A stretch of 64,000 nucleotides of DNA, taken from positions 62,006,998-62,070,997 of the forward strand of contig OX375876.1 in assembly GCA_947359465.1 (NCBI GenBank), in the 5' to 3' direction. Of this stretch, positions 44,048-55,078 are shown one piece after another (position 1 is the first letter of the stretch; every line of letters begins with the position of its first letter). The notes beneath the pieces were generated by a model that searched no databases, was not told where the DNA came from, and saw nothing but the letters and a program-made list of their open reading frames with translations. This DNA comes from Metellina segmentata (Eukaryota > Arthropoda > Arachnida > Araneae > Tetragnathidae). The translations under genes and the position numbers were made by a program.

Positions 44048-45241
44048 ACACTCACTGCCAAAAGTTAAGTACGGAGAGGAAAATTTTAATTTCCAGAATC
44101 CAATCTGAATTTGAGAGGCTGCAATTCGCTGCAGAGATTGATGGAAGTATGCAAATGTGCATACTTCCATACTATGTAACATCCAATCACTGTTTCGTGT
44201 CGAGAAATATGCAAAAAAGGCAGTCGTATAAGAAGCCAGCATTGTAAAGGGTTAGAAGAGTGCATGTAAGTGCTGATAAAAAGTGTTTAGAACTTTCGTA
44301 CGATTAGTTTTCAAGACAGACGTGTTTCTATGGCTATGGCTTCCAGAAGACGAATGGTAGATAGTGAGCGTTGGAGTTCTGTGGGACGGCTTGAAAGCAT
44401 GGCAATCAATCACTGAAGTTTCTCTTTTCTTCGGCGTTCATCATATCGTCATTTTACGATTATGCAACAATTTCAAACAAGGCAAACAGTTGTTCGAAGA
44501 CCTATTACCGGCCGTCCAAGGGTTATGACCCCCCCTCCCAGAAGATCGATATATATTGCTGTTGTAGCGAAGTGGAATCGAAGAGAAACCTCCACACAGG
44601 AGGTTTCTCTTCGCAGGAGGTGACATCTCCTCCATCCTCCATCATCCACAACCTCCACACAGGAGGTGACATCTATGGTTCCAGCGTCCATTGGTAAGAC
44701 GATATCTGCCACTACTGTGTACCGAAGGCTTCACATGAATGGACTGCACAACCTGGTACCACGATTTTGTGTTCCTCTTTCCGTCCAATCCAGAGGGGCA
44801 CGATTAAAGTGGTGTCGGCAACATGTGAATTGGACTGTGTCTGATTGGGCTAACGTTATGTTCACGGATGAGTCGAGATTTGACCTGGAGCCAGTTGACA
44901 AACCTGTAAGGGTCTGAAGAGAACAAAGCACACGCATTCGGCCCAAGAACATCATCGAGCATCACGTATTCCGAGGTGGAAGCATCATGGTGTGGGCCAG
45001 GATTTAATTGGGATATCGCACCGACCTACTCATCTATAGACGGGGTTCTGTGACGGTTGTCCGGTATCGGGATGAAGTCCTAGAACCCACTATGAGATTG
45101 TACGCTGAAGCAGTTGGTATTTCTTTCGTTTTAATGGATGATAATGCGCGTCCCCATAGAGCTGGCATAGTCAACGACTACCTGGAAAGTGAGGGGATTG
45201 CGCGTATGGTACAAAAACTACTACTGTATAATTATTCATAA
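44048..45241 (+). pseudogene. Tc1-type transposon, 3'-truncated, frameshifted transposase
   Basis: The left end CACTCACTGCCAAAAGTTAAG is typical of a Tc1 terminal inverted repeat; no matching right end exists. Coding traces in order: MASRRRMVDSERWSSVGRLE (first helix-turn-helix) from about 44,337, RRPITGRPRVMTPPP (the G-R-P-R linker) near 44,500, ISATTVYRRLHMNGL (second helix-turn-helix) and VMFTDESRFDLEP (first catalytic Asp) near 44,850-44,900, GGSIMVWA, then YRDEVLEPTMRLYAE and VLMDDNARPHRA (second catalytic Asp) near 45,130-45,180. It stops after SEGIARMVQ; the third catalytic residue block is lost. Internal stops, frame changes and small local duplications of CCTCCACACAGGAGGT (44,590-44,670) make it inactive. 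Confidence 0.88.
44143..44168. repeat. Perfect 11-bp-stem hairpin within the Tc1 subterminal region
   Basis: GGAAGTATGCA, a 4-base loop, then TGCATACTTCC. It carries an octamer-like ATGCAAAT. Confidence 0.85.
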
Positions 45242-45706
45242 GAACATGACCTTAAATATATGTACCGCTTTGGCATTTTAAAGACATAATTTTTGTCTAA
45301 TTTACTAGTAAAGTATAAACTCAGATACGTGAAGTCCACGAGGGAGTTTTTCACTTTAAACATAATCAAATTACAGGAAGAAAAAGCTGCTATTGGTTAA
45401 AAAATAATTTGATTTATCACAATTTTAGCAATATTTGACGCTAATTTTCATGAATTATGTTTGACGTGAATTTTCATACATATGAACCGTAATAGGCGAC
45501 ATGGTGAAATTACATTCCAGTAATATGTCAAGTTACGAAACAGGTACTACGTACACCCGCCAAAACAATAGGGTCTCTATATTTAGCTTTAAAGACAAAT
45601 ACTATCACGTAGCGGAATTTTTAGATTGTCACACAAAAGACAAATAAGCCACACATGAAAGGATGACATGCGTATGGTCAACAACATGTTTCAAAACATC
45701 GACAGG
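45242..45706. other. Non-coding spacer
   Basis: Nothing recognisable. Confidence 0.4.
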
Positions 45707-45714
45707 ATACGCAT

Positions 45715-46113
45715 TAGGGTGGAGTGAAAAACACGAATTTCGGAAATTGAAAACGCCTATGGTGGGAATAGTTGGGGACTACCATGCTTATTAATAATAC
45801 AAAACATGAGCTAAATCAATTAATATCTTCAGGTGCCAAAATCATATTGAAATTTCGAAATTTTGCCAATTTCTTCACAAAAATAATAATAACGCATTTA
45901 AAAAATTTAATACATCTTATTTAAAGCCATGGGTGTGTGAAATGAACTTCCCTGCTTGTAAAGAAAAAAGTTTTACACCTAACATTAACCCGGAAAATAA
46001 AAAATTTCCCCTTTTATTAGAGCGCCATCACGCGTCCCCCCGTCTCCACTCCTCTCAAAAGACTTATCATTGCAACCACGCGTTTTACACGGGCGGTTCC
46101 CCTTGCAGATCTT
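45715..46113 (+). repeat. Left terminal inverted repeat of the hAT-like element
   Basis: Outer part nearly identical to the inverse of 48,564-48,960 (for example CACCTGAAGATATTAATTGA versus its complement). Similarity weakens inward of about 46,060. A 93-codon frame within it is incidental. Confidence 0.88.
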
Positions 46114-46259
46114 TGCTGTTTTTGCATTATGAAAACAACCCAGAATTCAGCATGAGGATGTGGCTATATAACGAGTTCCACCCCCCTCCTAAAAATTTCA
46201 ATTTAAGTTACTAGCTTACCCTAAAAAATTAAACTGAAGTTACTGGCAAATGGTTTAGC

Positions 46260-48276
46260 TTTAAAGGGGTTGATATTGGCTTTTGGTTTCAAATCTAGGT
46301 AAAGCAAGTGTAGTAGCAATTGTTGACTGAATAAATCCATCTCGTGCCTCTGTACCACATACTGTATAATATGCTTCAGTTACTAATTTAACTCAACGTT
46401 CTACTGCTTGTGAATGGAATGGAAAGTTAAATATGTTACTATTGGTTGGAACATCTAGAATCATAGACTTGAGTTGATCATCAGAAAGAGATACTATACT
46501 GTAAGTGGTGGATCTGTAATGGAGTCTGATTGCCATTCAATTAGATTTATGTAATCGTCTGCTTCGAAGTTTAACTTGGGAATTTTGAACCCTCGAATAT
46601 TCTTTTCTACATTATTTTTTGTGTCTTAATTTTAAATTCTTCTAAGGCTCAATTCTCTGACGTGTTTTCGATCATCAGCTAACATCACCAAAATAATATT
46701 TTCTGGATGTGCATAATAAGCATTTCTTTACAAAGTTATATCTACTACAATTTTTAAATCCTCAGGCAAAAATCTCGATTTATTTAAAATATTTGAAAAA
46801 TGAAGACTCCCGTACCGACATGATGACTGACTTTTAAATTTAAACCACACATATGAGTGTACCTTCACAATATACTCTGTTAATATTTTCACGTTATGTG
46901 TTGGATCTTCTGTTGAAACATATAACCTTAAAATTCTATTTGTCGTCGTAAACCATTTTCCAATTTCTCCGCTGTATTTATTTGGTCCAGTGGTTTTCCC
47001 TTCTAAATGTTGCAACAAATGACGTAAAGGTAGCTGGGTAGCTCATTTGTTTGTTGTAAATAAATGCACAGAACGTCCTAAAAAGAGCTCGATATGTCGA
47101 ATGACTCCATTTTTCATACCTGTATTTACCACTGTACCAACTCAACCAACCACTTGCATCTTAGAAAGATCGATATTTTTCTCCAAAAAAGTTTAAATAC
47201 CTGTTTTAATATTTTGATAAGAGTCAGTTGTAGGAGTGACACGTCCCATATATTTTGATCCTGGTTCTTGTATTAGAACGATATGTTCTTCTGTTACCGT
47301 CTTTCTAGCAATCCTTTCTATTTCTTTAATCAGTACTTAAGTTTAATCCTTTCGCTCATCAAAGTATATTCCATATTCCGATAAAGAGGTAGTTTCCTCA
47401 TTTTTCCTTCTCAGGTAGCTGCCGGTCTTTGTCCTTTCTCTTCTAATTTTACTACGATCAACTATGTTTGAAGAATCATCCTTGTAAATTTTTCCCATAT
47501 CCTTCAAAGCAGCGTTTATTAGAATTGCTACCGATCTATCGGAAACAACAGTTCTGTCATAAGCCTGAGCTACTTTTGGAAGTTTAGTTCTCGTTTGTGA
47601 AGTTGTCGGAGAATTATTATCAATGATTGTGTTTATAGTGTCATTGAAATTCTTAAGCAAATTAAAACTCAAAGTAGCTCCCGTAATAGAGGGCGAGAGT
47701 ATTTTGGATTGTTTTCCTTTATAATCTTTGAGCTGAACGTTTTGGCTCTCTGCTTCTCTTTCTTTGCACTGCAATCTTATCTTCAACCATTCTGCTGGTT
47801 TTAATGTCAACATTTCCAATAACCATTTTTCGAAATGTCCTTTGATCTGTTAAAAAAGCTCTTTCAGCAATAGGTACTTTCATTTTGAAAGTACAACTGA
47901 GAAAGTTCTTACGTTTACATATGGTAATATCAAATAGATATTTTTCTGCTGATTCCCTGAAGGACACAACCTTTTTCGAGAAATTTAGTTTGCAAGTATT
48001 TTTAATAGTTTCTTAATATTTCTATATGCTTTATGGTATTTTTTCAGCACATATATTATTTGTTTGTTTTTTACAGTTGGAATCGAACTTTTCTTTCACA
48101 ATCTTTTAAGCTCTTTAATTAAAATTGAACAGCCACATTCTAGCATCTCTTTTATAATCTTTCTGTATGCAAAGATAATGCTTCATAACATCTGCATATG
48201 TTGGAAGCATGTTAGGCTTCATTATTTCAGCCATTCCAAACACGGGACATACATCTACTGATCGTGTCCTAGGCAT
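46260..48276 (-). pseudogene. Transposase of the hAT-like element, broken
   Basis: The minus frame begins at ATG 48,276-48,274 (MPRTRSVDVCPVFGMAEIM, then PTYADVMKHYLCIQKDYKR). It is interrupted near 48,110 and resumes with EKYLFDITICKRKNFLSC and ERAFLTDQRTFRKMVIGNVD. It continues through VVSDRSVAILINAALKDMG, NIVDRSKIRRER and YGIYFDERKD, then ARKTVTEEHIVLIQEPGSKY, GRSVHLF, LPLRHLLQHLEGKTTGP and, after more shifts, NFEADDYINLIEWQSD and RDGFIQSTIATTLALP near 46,290. I recognise this as a transposase-like family common in arthropod genomes (E-R-x-F-x-x-D-Q-R-T...R-K-M, Y-F-D-G-R-K-D, L-P-L-R-H-L motifs), not from a classical well-named transposon. The G-T-V-V-N-T-G segment near 47,115 probably contains an active-site Asp region. 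Several frameshifts and stops make it inactive. Confidence 0.75.
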
Positions 48277-48563
48277 TCCGACTTATTCACAGAAGCGTGT
48301 ATGATTAACAAACAAAACTGAACTTAAAGATTACAATTCGATATAAAAAATATCTAAAATAAGTAAAAATACACAGTAAAATAAGCACCAACAAACGAAA
48401 GCGAGTCAATTTGAGCAAAGGACTAGATCGGTAGGGCATTTGCAGGAGCATACACCTACTAGATATTTACAAAAAAAAGTGGGCGGGTATTTAAAGAAAC
48501 CCAGTCACCTCCACTCCATGTGGTGATTAAAAGTGATTTACCCCTTATAAACAAGCGAAGAAA

Positions 48564-48960
48564 GGGAAGCGCCCGTGCACCCTAGTAGCGAGGAATGCAA
48601 TTATGAGTCTATTGAGAGGAGTGGAGACGAGGGGGGGGGTTGCGTGCTATAGCGCTCTAAAAAAAGTGGAAAAGTTTTAATTTCCGGGATAATGTTAGGT
48701 GTAACAATTTTTTTTACAAGCAGGGAAGTTCATTTCACCCACCTATGGCCTTAAATAAAATGTATTAAATTTTTTAAATGCGTTATTATTATTTTTGTGA
48801 AGAAATTGGCAAAATTTCGAAATTTCAATATGATTTTGGCACCTGAAGATATTAATTGATTTAGTTCATATTTTGTATTATTAATAAGCATGGTAGTCCC
48901 CAACTATTCCCACCATAGGCGTTTTCAATTTCCGAAATTCGTGTTTTTCACTCCACCCTA
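48564..48960 (-). repeat. Right terminal inverted repeat of the hAT-like element
   Basis: Inverse of the left repeat; contains a GGGGGGGGG expansion near 48,631-48,639 that is absent on the left. Confidence 0.88.
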
Positions 48961-48968
48961 ATACGCAT

Positions 48969-49889
48969 GTCCGATGTCTACTTGTCAGCTCCATAAACTT
49001 TCTTCTTAGCAATGAGATATTAGTATATCATTCAGAATACGATCAATTTTGAAAAACTAATAGAAACTAATAAAAATATGTGCGATAGCAACTACATAGA
49101 AGATGTAAAATTTCAAAATCCTGGAAACTTAACATATTACGTAGCGACATCAAACCTATAAATCATAACTAATTGTTTCAATATGAAAATTTGAGCTAAA
49201 TTGTACAAAAATTCAATTTTATCTCTGAATACTTACTGTAAAATTGTTTTAGTTAAATAGTTTCAATGCTTCTTTGAATCAAAATTAACAACATGGGTAA
49301 CCCATCTCAGTGCTTCACGTATATATTGTTGAAACTCGCTTTCAAATTTGATCCCGGTTATCAGTGAAACTCAATCTATTCAATCGATTGAACGGAGCGT
49401 CTACCCTCTCTCATCAAGCGTGAGATTTGCATCAGCCAGTCATGCAATGTCGCGATCACAGTTGACCGGCTTTGTTTGTCCTACGGTCCTCCACCCAATA
49501 ATGTTGCCGGGCTTCGGTTTCCACAAGAAATCATATATGTTTTTACACAAAATGATAATATTCCGTTTGATTCTGTATGCTGTTTTTACTTTCGACGTGA
49601 TTTCATTAAATATCCTTGGGAGTTTTGATCGAAATATAATTGTTAATTTGTTATCCTTGAAAACAAAATGCGTGATTAAAACATCGTCATGAAAAATGCA
49701 GTGAGGGAATTTTCAATTCCATCTAAGTTTCTTGAAAAATACGAATCAAGAGAGGGGGTCCAGATTGAGTTTATCAAACTGTTGTTTTAAGTAGTCACTT
49801 CATAATACTTACGACTGCCAGATGGAGAAAGTTCCAAGGAAAAGTATGTATATGCAATGCTTGTAGCCATATAAATGTATGGTCTAGTT
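48969..49889. other. Stretch without a recognised gene
   Basis: Contains a 114-codon plus frame (49,348-49,692) with no recognisable motif, partly in a higher-GC patch (49,360-49,520). Confidence 0.35.
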
Positions 49890-49960
49890 CAGGGGTCGGC
49901 AAGGTCCGGCCCGCCGCGCCTGTTTTAATCTTGCCCCTCGGATTAATATTGTTTTTTACA
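49890..49960 (+). mobile_element. Solo hAT-type terminus
   Basis: CAGGGGTCGGCAAGGTCC followed by GGCCCGCC is the characteristic terminal sequence of many animal hAT elements (Buster/Zaphod-like). No inverse copy (TTGCCGACCCCTG) is found downstream in the window, so only one end survives. Confidence 0.65.
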
Positions 49961-50156
49961 AGAAATATTAAAAATAAATAAAATTACGCGCTGTAACGCA
50001 ACGGCCGATAGTCGAGTTGATAAGTTGTGAATAATGTCCGCATGTGGCGCTACTGGCGTCGCATATTTGCATTCAATTGTCTGCCGTTACCGTAGAACAA
50101 ATGCTGCCAGTTCAGCAGAATGGAATGTGAATTATTTTGTCATAGAATTAAATTGT

Positions 50157-50285
50157 AGCTATTTTAATTAACGTCATACTGGAGCAACACAACGGGCTAT
50201 TGACGACGGTCCTTGATCAATCCCCAAGGGAAAAATACAAGAACAACACGACGTCATTTTGAATCACGGTCAGATGGCGAGAATT
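50157..50285 (-). mobile_element. SINE 3'-half fragment
   Basis: TTTTAATTAACGTCATACTG, GGGCTATTGACGACGGTCC, AACAACACGACGTCATTTTG and CACGGTCAGATGGCGAG on the minus-strand element. Confidence 0.85.
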
Positions 50286-50514
50286 AAATTACGAAGTATT
50301 ATGTTTATTACGTAATTATACAATAGCTGTGCGAAAAGAGTACAATATGCGTCGTCATTACTAAACTAAGCACGCTACACAATTTTCAAAATTCGCAGAA
50401 AATCAACGATCGCTAAAATTGGAAAGCTTTAAAACAGAATTCTTCATGACAACGCAACTTATTCGTAAAAATAAAAAAATGATAGTAACTACTAGCCTCA
50501 AAAAATGTTCTAAC

Positions 50515-50660
50515 CCTCCAAAAGGTTTCGGCTATATTTCGCACAAGATCGCTAATGACGAGATACCTCTTCATAATTACATTGCTGATTTTTTGTGATG
50601 ACGTATCAAGATCTAGTCAGGTTTCTTTTAATGATGACATACCACGTCAAAACAACCATA
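50515..50660. repeat. Palindromic dispersed repeat, cluster 3
   Basis: Decayed units: GGCTATATTTCGCACAAGATC, then GCTAATGACGAGATACCTC (50,551-50,569) and GACGTATCAAGATCTAGTCAG near 50,603, then ACCACGTCAAAACAACCA, which parallels the end of cluster 2 (GCGTCGAGACAACCA). Confidence 0.65.
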
Positions 50661-50977
50661 AATTTCGAACCATAACGTACAGGCTAATGTGTCTCTATCA
50701 TCTCTAATTGTTCGCATGGGTAATGTTATTAATTGCAGTAAACTTGTGCAGAACGACTGAATGAAAATTCTAACCTTCGTTGATCTAATGCCAGAGACAA
50801 GTCATGCATTTGCATACGCTGACAGATGCCACCACAGATCCTCAAGGCTTAATCCCTTTACCCAAAGGTAGGCAGTTTCGTTCCCATGAATACCTGAATG
50901 TCAAGATATAAGTTGAAACTGTGAGACAAAATGTATGATTAAAACATGTCGTCCCATTGAGTTCAGTTAGTTAATTT
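50661..50977. other. Short non-coding stretch
   Basis: Nothing recognisable. Confidence 0.4.
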
Positions 50978-51426
50978 TCAGTTCCTGTTGTTGTTTCTCA
51001 TGCCTACACTGGCAGACCAAAGGAGTGCCAGGCCCGTCGAAGACGGCAAGAGGGTGCGCCTTCCATGTAAGCGAGTCCCATTGGGAGGAAGTCCGTCTTT
51101 GCTCGACATACATGACATCCGTTTTACAAGATGGTCCCTTTCATACATTCATGCACTCACACATATCGTAATTTAGATCTCAATCAGAGGCCGATAACAC
51201 CCTGATCAGGTACCCCCAGAGGTATTGATTTGGTATGGGAACATGAGGGACTTTGTGACCACGACCTATTTAACGTGCCCCAGTCACCATTAGTGAACAC
51301 GACGGTCTTTAGCCAGGTCTAAGCGCCGATCTCGCAACCATCAGAATTGCAGGCTCCGCCGAGGACAGAACCCACAACCCTTCTGATGCGAGCCCGACGC
51401 TCTACTGACTGAGCTACCGCGGCTCT
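50978..51426 (-). mobile_element. tRNA-derived SINE, head type C (second family)
   Basis: On the minus strand the element starts with a tRNA-like head CCGCGGTAGCTCAGTCAG (A box) ... GGGTTGTGGGTTCTG (B-box-like) at 51,424 to about 51,360. A central segment follows, GGGGCACGTTAAATAGGTCG with TGGTCACAAAGTCC, clearly related to the central domain of the head-A SINEs (GTGCACGTTAAAT, GTCGTGGCCTCAAATGTCC). The remaining ~230 bases (CTGATCAGGGTGTTATCGGC and onward) are unlike the other SINEs and end near 50,980 with an ACAACAACAGGAACTG tail. The 62-codon plus frame opposite is incidental. Confidence 0.75.
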
Positions 51427-52200
51427 CAGTTCCTTGATATACCAAGACGTGAAAATGGTTAAGAAGCAACAAAACCGTAAAAAATCTTACAACATCCAGA
51501 GCCAAAATGAAGTGGCGTCCTAATTATTTTACTGGATTCAATCAGTTGAAAGTAAAATTTTATTTTCCTTAACCAAACATTTACTCAATTGATCGAAGTG
51601 AAGATTGAAGGTTACTTACTGAAGAGGGAGCTTTCCAATTCTTGAACAACTATTCAGCTAGAATGGAAGTGGAGGATGTGACGAAATTCGATTTCAGAGA
51701 GTGCAATTTGGGGAGATTACGATTTAGTTAGTGTAAACGATGGCGCCAGAGGTCTTCCAGGACCCGCATCAAGTGAAGTGAAGCGAAGCAAGGAGCTGAG
51801 ATTTAAATTGAATTGTTGCAGGGTTATATTTATTTGGAAGGGGTTGAGGTGTTTAGTTTCATAGGACTAGAAGAGGGTGAAGAGGGTTCAGTTTTGATTG
51901 GGTTATAAGCCCACAAGGCGTTTCCTCAACTTGATTATTTGTGGTTAAGTTATTGGTGGCTTATATTAAAATTGTATTTGAGCCAAATAGTTTTCATTTA
52001 TTTCTTCTTTCGCGTTTGATAAGGAACTTCATAAAACTTCTTCTAATAAGCTGTTTTTTTTTGTTTAAATAATTGTGTTCACGTGTTTTGAAGAAATAAA
52101 ATGTTCATTTGTAACTTTGATATGGGCCGCTCATGAAATAATTTTTTTCATTTAACTAATTATATCATCTGTAGACTTTTTTAATAACAATCATGATCCA
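51427..52200. other. Non-coding stretch, no gene seen
   Basis: Nothing recognisable. Confidence 0.4.
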
Positions 52201-52249
52201 AGTTGATTGCATTGTGTTCAATGGCACATGGGTCATATTTGGCAAAGTT

Positions 52250-52460
52250 GCACCAAATACAAGACAGACAACGTCAAGTAAACAGTACACCAAATACAAG
52301 ACAGACAACGTCAAGTAAACAGTACACCAAATACAAGACAGTACGGTACAAGACAAGACCAGTTGCACCAAATACAAGACAGACAACGTCAAGTAAACAG
52401 TACACCAAATACGAGACAGACAACGTCAAGTAAACAGTACACCAAATACAAGACAGTATG
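52250..52460. repeat. 37-bp minisatellite
   Basis: Unit built from CACCAAATACAAGACAGACA, ACGTCAAGTAAACAGTA. CAAGACAG landmarks at 52,260 and 52,297 are 37 apart. About five units, with one disrupted in the middle (52,335-52,365). The flank and first unit match the single-copy segment at 2742-2818. Confidence 0.92.
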
Positions 52461-52639
52461 TCATCCCATCCATGATCCGGTAAAAAACAATGAAAGTTTT
52501 ACTGACATCGAAGAGAAAAATACACCCTGGGAGGAATCGAACCACCAACAACTCAAAGATTGCTAACGTAGTGAACAAAACCATTAAACCACTTTACGCG
52601 CAATGATTCAAGACTGCACTAGACTGCTCTGGCTATTGA

Positions 52640-52795
52640 CGGGAAATGTAAGTAGACTGAGCATTATAGACTCAGTCTACTTATCACTTAGTTAACTAAT
52701 CAGTACTCATTAATTAGACTGTATTCTTATCATCACTCATTAATTAGACTATTAGTCTTCTTATCATTACTCATTAAGTAGACTCAGCAACAAGG
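52640..52795. repeat. Short degenerate tandem repeat
   Basis: Recurring TACTCATTAATTAGACT and CTTATCA blocks about 40 bases apart; the outer TAGACTGAG and GTAGACTCAG motifs are partly inverted. Confidence 0.7.
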
Positions 52796-52886
52796 ATTTT
52801 GGCATTTACAAAACTGAAAACTATTGCCGATAACAGATCATAAGGGAAGAAAATCATCGAGAACTCCAAGCCGTACATAGGGCTGT

Positions 52887-53000
52887 CGAGTATACTGCAT
52901 ACTGCTCGAGTATACTGCATACTGCTCGAGTATACTGTATACTTCTCGAGTATACTGTATACTGCTCGAGTATACTGTATACTTCTCGAGTATACTGCTG
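52887..53000. repeat. 20-bp satellite made of palindromes
   Basis: Unit CTCGAGTATACTGTATACTG (variants GCATAC and CTTCTC), five to six copies. Each unit holds CTCGAG, AGTATACT and GTATAC, all self-complementary. Confidence 0.92.
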
Positions 53001-53526
53001 ATTGTAAACTGCAGATTCTACTTTTTGTAGTATTCTGTGAGCTGTAGACTTTTAGAATGAGAATTCTACTGATTGTAATAAACCCCCTTGCAGAACACAT
53101 AATCACAAATTCTTTACAATTATTTTGTCTTTGATGTAATTTCAATCATTATTGTAACATTTTCAATACTTAACAATCACTTTCTGAGGCCTTCATAAAG
53201 AACATTGGGGAAACTGATTCGCGCATTTAAATTTTTTATTTTCTCCTTGAAGAAATTGATATTGGTTGGGTTAGATTCTATCGCGAAAAGACCATATTTG
53301 ACTAAGCTTAGCCCAAACAGCGTCCAGTAAATATAAGTACATCCAAAGAGGAGAAATTAAAATTGACAGAATTGAATATGTGCCGCCAACAATCAGCAAG
53401 TTACTAGTGCAGTAGGAAAATCCACTGAGCCAAGAAGAAATAAGGAAACTTCATGCAGTCGCATACGAGATTCGAATTCGTAACCAAGCGTTTCAGTCCA
53501 CCAGTTTCTCAATTCTTCAAGTATTT
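53001..53526. other. Non-coding stretch, no gene seen
   Basis: Nothing recognisable. Confidence 0.4.
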
Positions 53527-53595
53527 AGACGAGATATCACATCCATGATCTGGTAATTTTTGCTAAGGACCAGATATCTCGTCGAGAAAAACCCC
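53527..53595. repeat. Palindromic dispersed repeat, cluster 4
   Basis: GACGAGATATCACATCCATG, ATCTGGTAATTTTTGCTAAG and CCAGATATCTCGTCGAG show two partial palindrome copies about 50 bases apart, the same spacing as in cluster 2. Confidence 0.75.
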
Positions 53596-53769
53596 TATTA
53601 CTCCAAGGGGATTGGAGATCAAAGAATGAAAAAAAATTGTCCCTTGCCCAGAACTGGTATCAAAATTCTGCTCAAGAGACGTTGGCAAAGCAAACGTAAA
53701 GTAAACAAAATACTCTCTCTCAGGGAGGATCAACCCAGAATAAAACTATTAAATTCATTTAAAAATCTT

Positions 53770-53923
53770 CTAGATCTCCTTTAAAATTTGACGCGAACCA
53801 AAAATTGCAAAAAATTCGGACTACATGTGTGCCAAATCTCATAGCTGTAAGTGCCATAGAATCGTCAGGATTTTGCGGCAAGAAACAGACAAAGAAACAC
53901 TTCCTTTTATAATAGTAGAGATT
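53770..53923 (-). mobile_element. Helitron-like 5' end (minus strand)
   Basis: Inverse of TCTCTACTATTATAAAAGG, followed by GTTTCTTTGTCTGTTTC, CCTGACGATTCTATGGCAC, TTACAGCTATGAG and TTTGGCACACA. It is the same family as 7960-8813 and is preceded by A, as expected. The 3' end cannot be placed; the copy appears truncated near 53,770. Confidence 0.65.
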
Positions 53924-55078
53924 GCAGAAATGCTATTTTGTAGATAGGTTTTAATGATTTATTTATTTCGTGCAAAATATTACTAGACATGGGTAATTTA
54001 CTGTCGGTATATGTATATTTTGACCGATTTTCCTTAAATATTTGATTGAATACTTAATGATTTGTAAAATTGCGTTTCATAAAAATAAATAAACTAATCA
54101 AATCAACACTTTTTAAATTATGGTGTGAAATTTCTTATTTTAAAATGACCAGTAAAGTTTAAAAAAAATATAATAACTTTAAAATGATGGGTTGTGTTAA
54201 ATTAAAACGTATAGTTCAAATATATTTCAAAATTTGCATGTGGCTTTTCATTGAACGACGATTAAAATGAATTCAATTTGTATTTTTTTACGTGTTTCAT
54301 GGGAAATATGTACTCCATAGTAAAGTAAAGTAAAGGTAGGTAGATGTTTTTTTGCATGCAAGTTCAAGCATAATCAAAAAGTTTCTCTTAAAGCGAATCC
54401 AATTTTTCTTGAAAATTACATTTGGTGGCACGTCTAATATCAAAGAACTTGTTTTAAAGTGGAATGTCTTACTAACAGAAATACAAAGCTAACTTATTAC
54501 TATTTTTAAAAAATGATTAATCGATACGTTTCGATTGTTTAAAAAAAAGAAAATCGTTGTTTTCAATAAACCTTTAACCTATATAATAAGTTGCTTTAAT
54601 ATAGCTTCAACTCATGAAATAATCCACCTCGATCTCTTGTCATTATGACAAAGAATTTTTTAATACTTCAAAAGTTCGAGGATGGAATATTTAAACGGTA
54701 TTTTTCTTCAATAACAGCAAAATTTCATTTCTAATTTGCTTTATTCTGATTTACCTGCCACTTTTATGGAATACTTTATGGTGGTGTTGCATGCATGGAA
54801 CTGCATGTGATGGAAAATAAATGCAATTTTTTGAAATAATATGTATTAAAACAGAAAACAGAGAAATAAAAGTTGCTGCGAAAAAAAGTTGTTATTGATC
54901 TAAATTCATAATTATTTTTAACGTTCGATCTCGCAGAGTTTCCAATACGTACAAATCAAAAATAGACCAAATTTAAAAACACGAGATTGTTTCCGAGCGA
55001 AAAAACAAAACAAAATACCTCTTCTTGTGGCCAACGAACACGAGTTTCCGTTACATTATAGAATATCGTTTGTCTCAG
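53924..55078. other. Long AT-rich stretch, no gene seen
   Basis: Nothing recognisable. Confidence 0.45.

Larger units (their letters stand above)
45707..48968. mobile_element. Complete hAT-like DNA transposon with 8-bp target duplications
   Basis: The element proper is 45,715-48,960 (3,246 bp). It starts TAGGGTGGAGTG and ends with the exact inverse. Both sides carry ATACGCAT (45,707-45,714 and 48,961-48,968), a perfect 8-bp target-site duplication. The terminal inverted repeats are unusually long, about 395 bp (45,715 to ~46,113 and ~48,564 to 48,960), and very similar over the outer ~250 bp. An 8-bp duplication and TAGGG terminus fit the hAT superfamily; P elements also make 8-bp duplications. 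The interior carries one broken transposase gene on the minus strand. Intact target duplications and near-identical ends indicate fairly recent insertion. Confidence 0.9.

Noticed and set aside
45933..46214. 93-codon ORF with protein-like composition
   Set aside because: Lies mostly in the left terminal inverted repeat of the hAT-like element; not expected to be coding.
51360..51426. Possible tRNA gene on the minus strand
   Set aside because: The A box is good, but the B box is altered (GGGTTCTG) and the sequence runs into a SINE-type central domain.
52203..52566. Repeat-containing ORFs with QIQDRQRQVNS-like units
   Set aside because: They are translations of the 37-bp minisatellite. The period is not a multiple of three, so no stable protein repeat exists.
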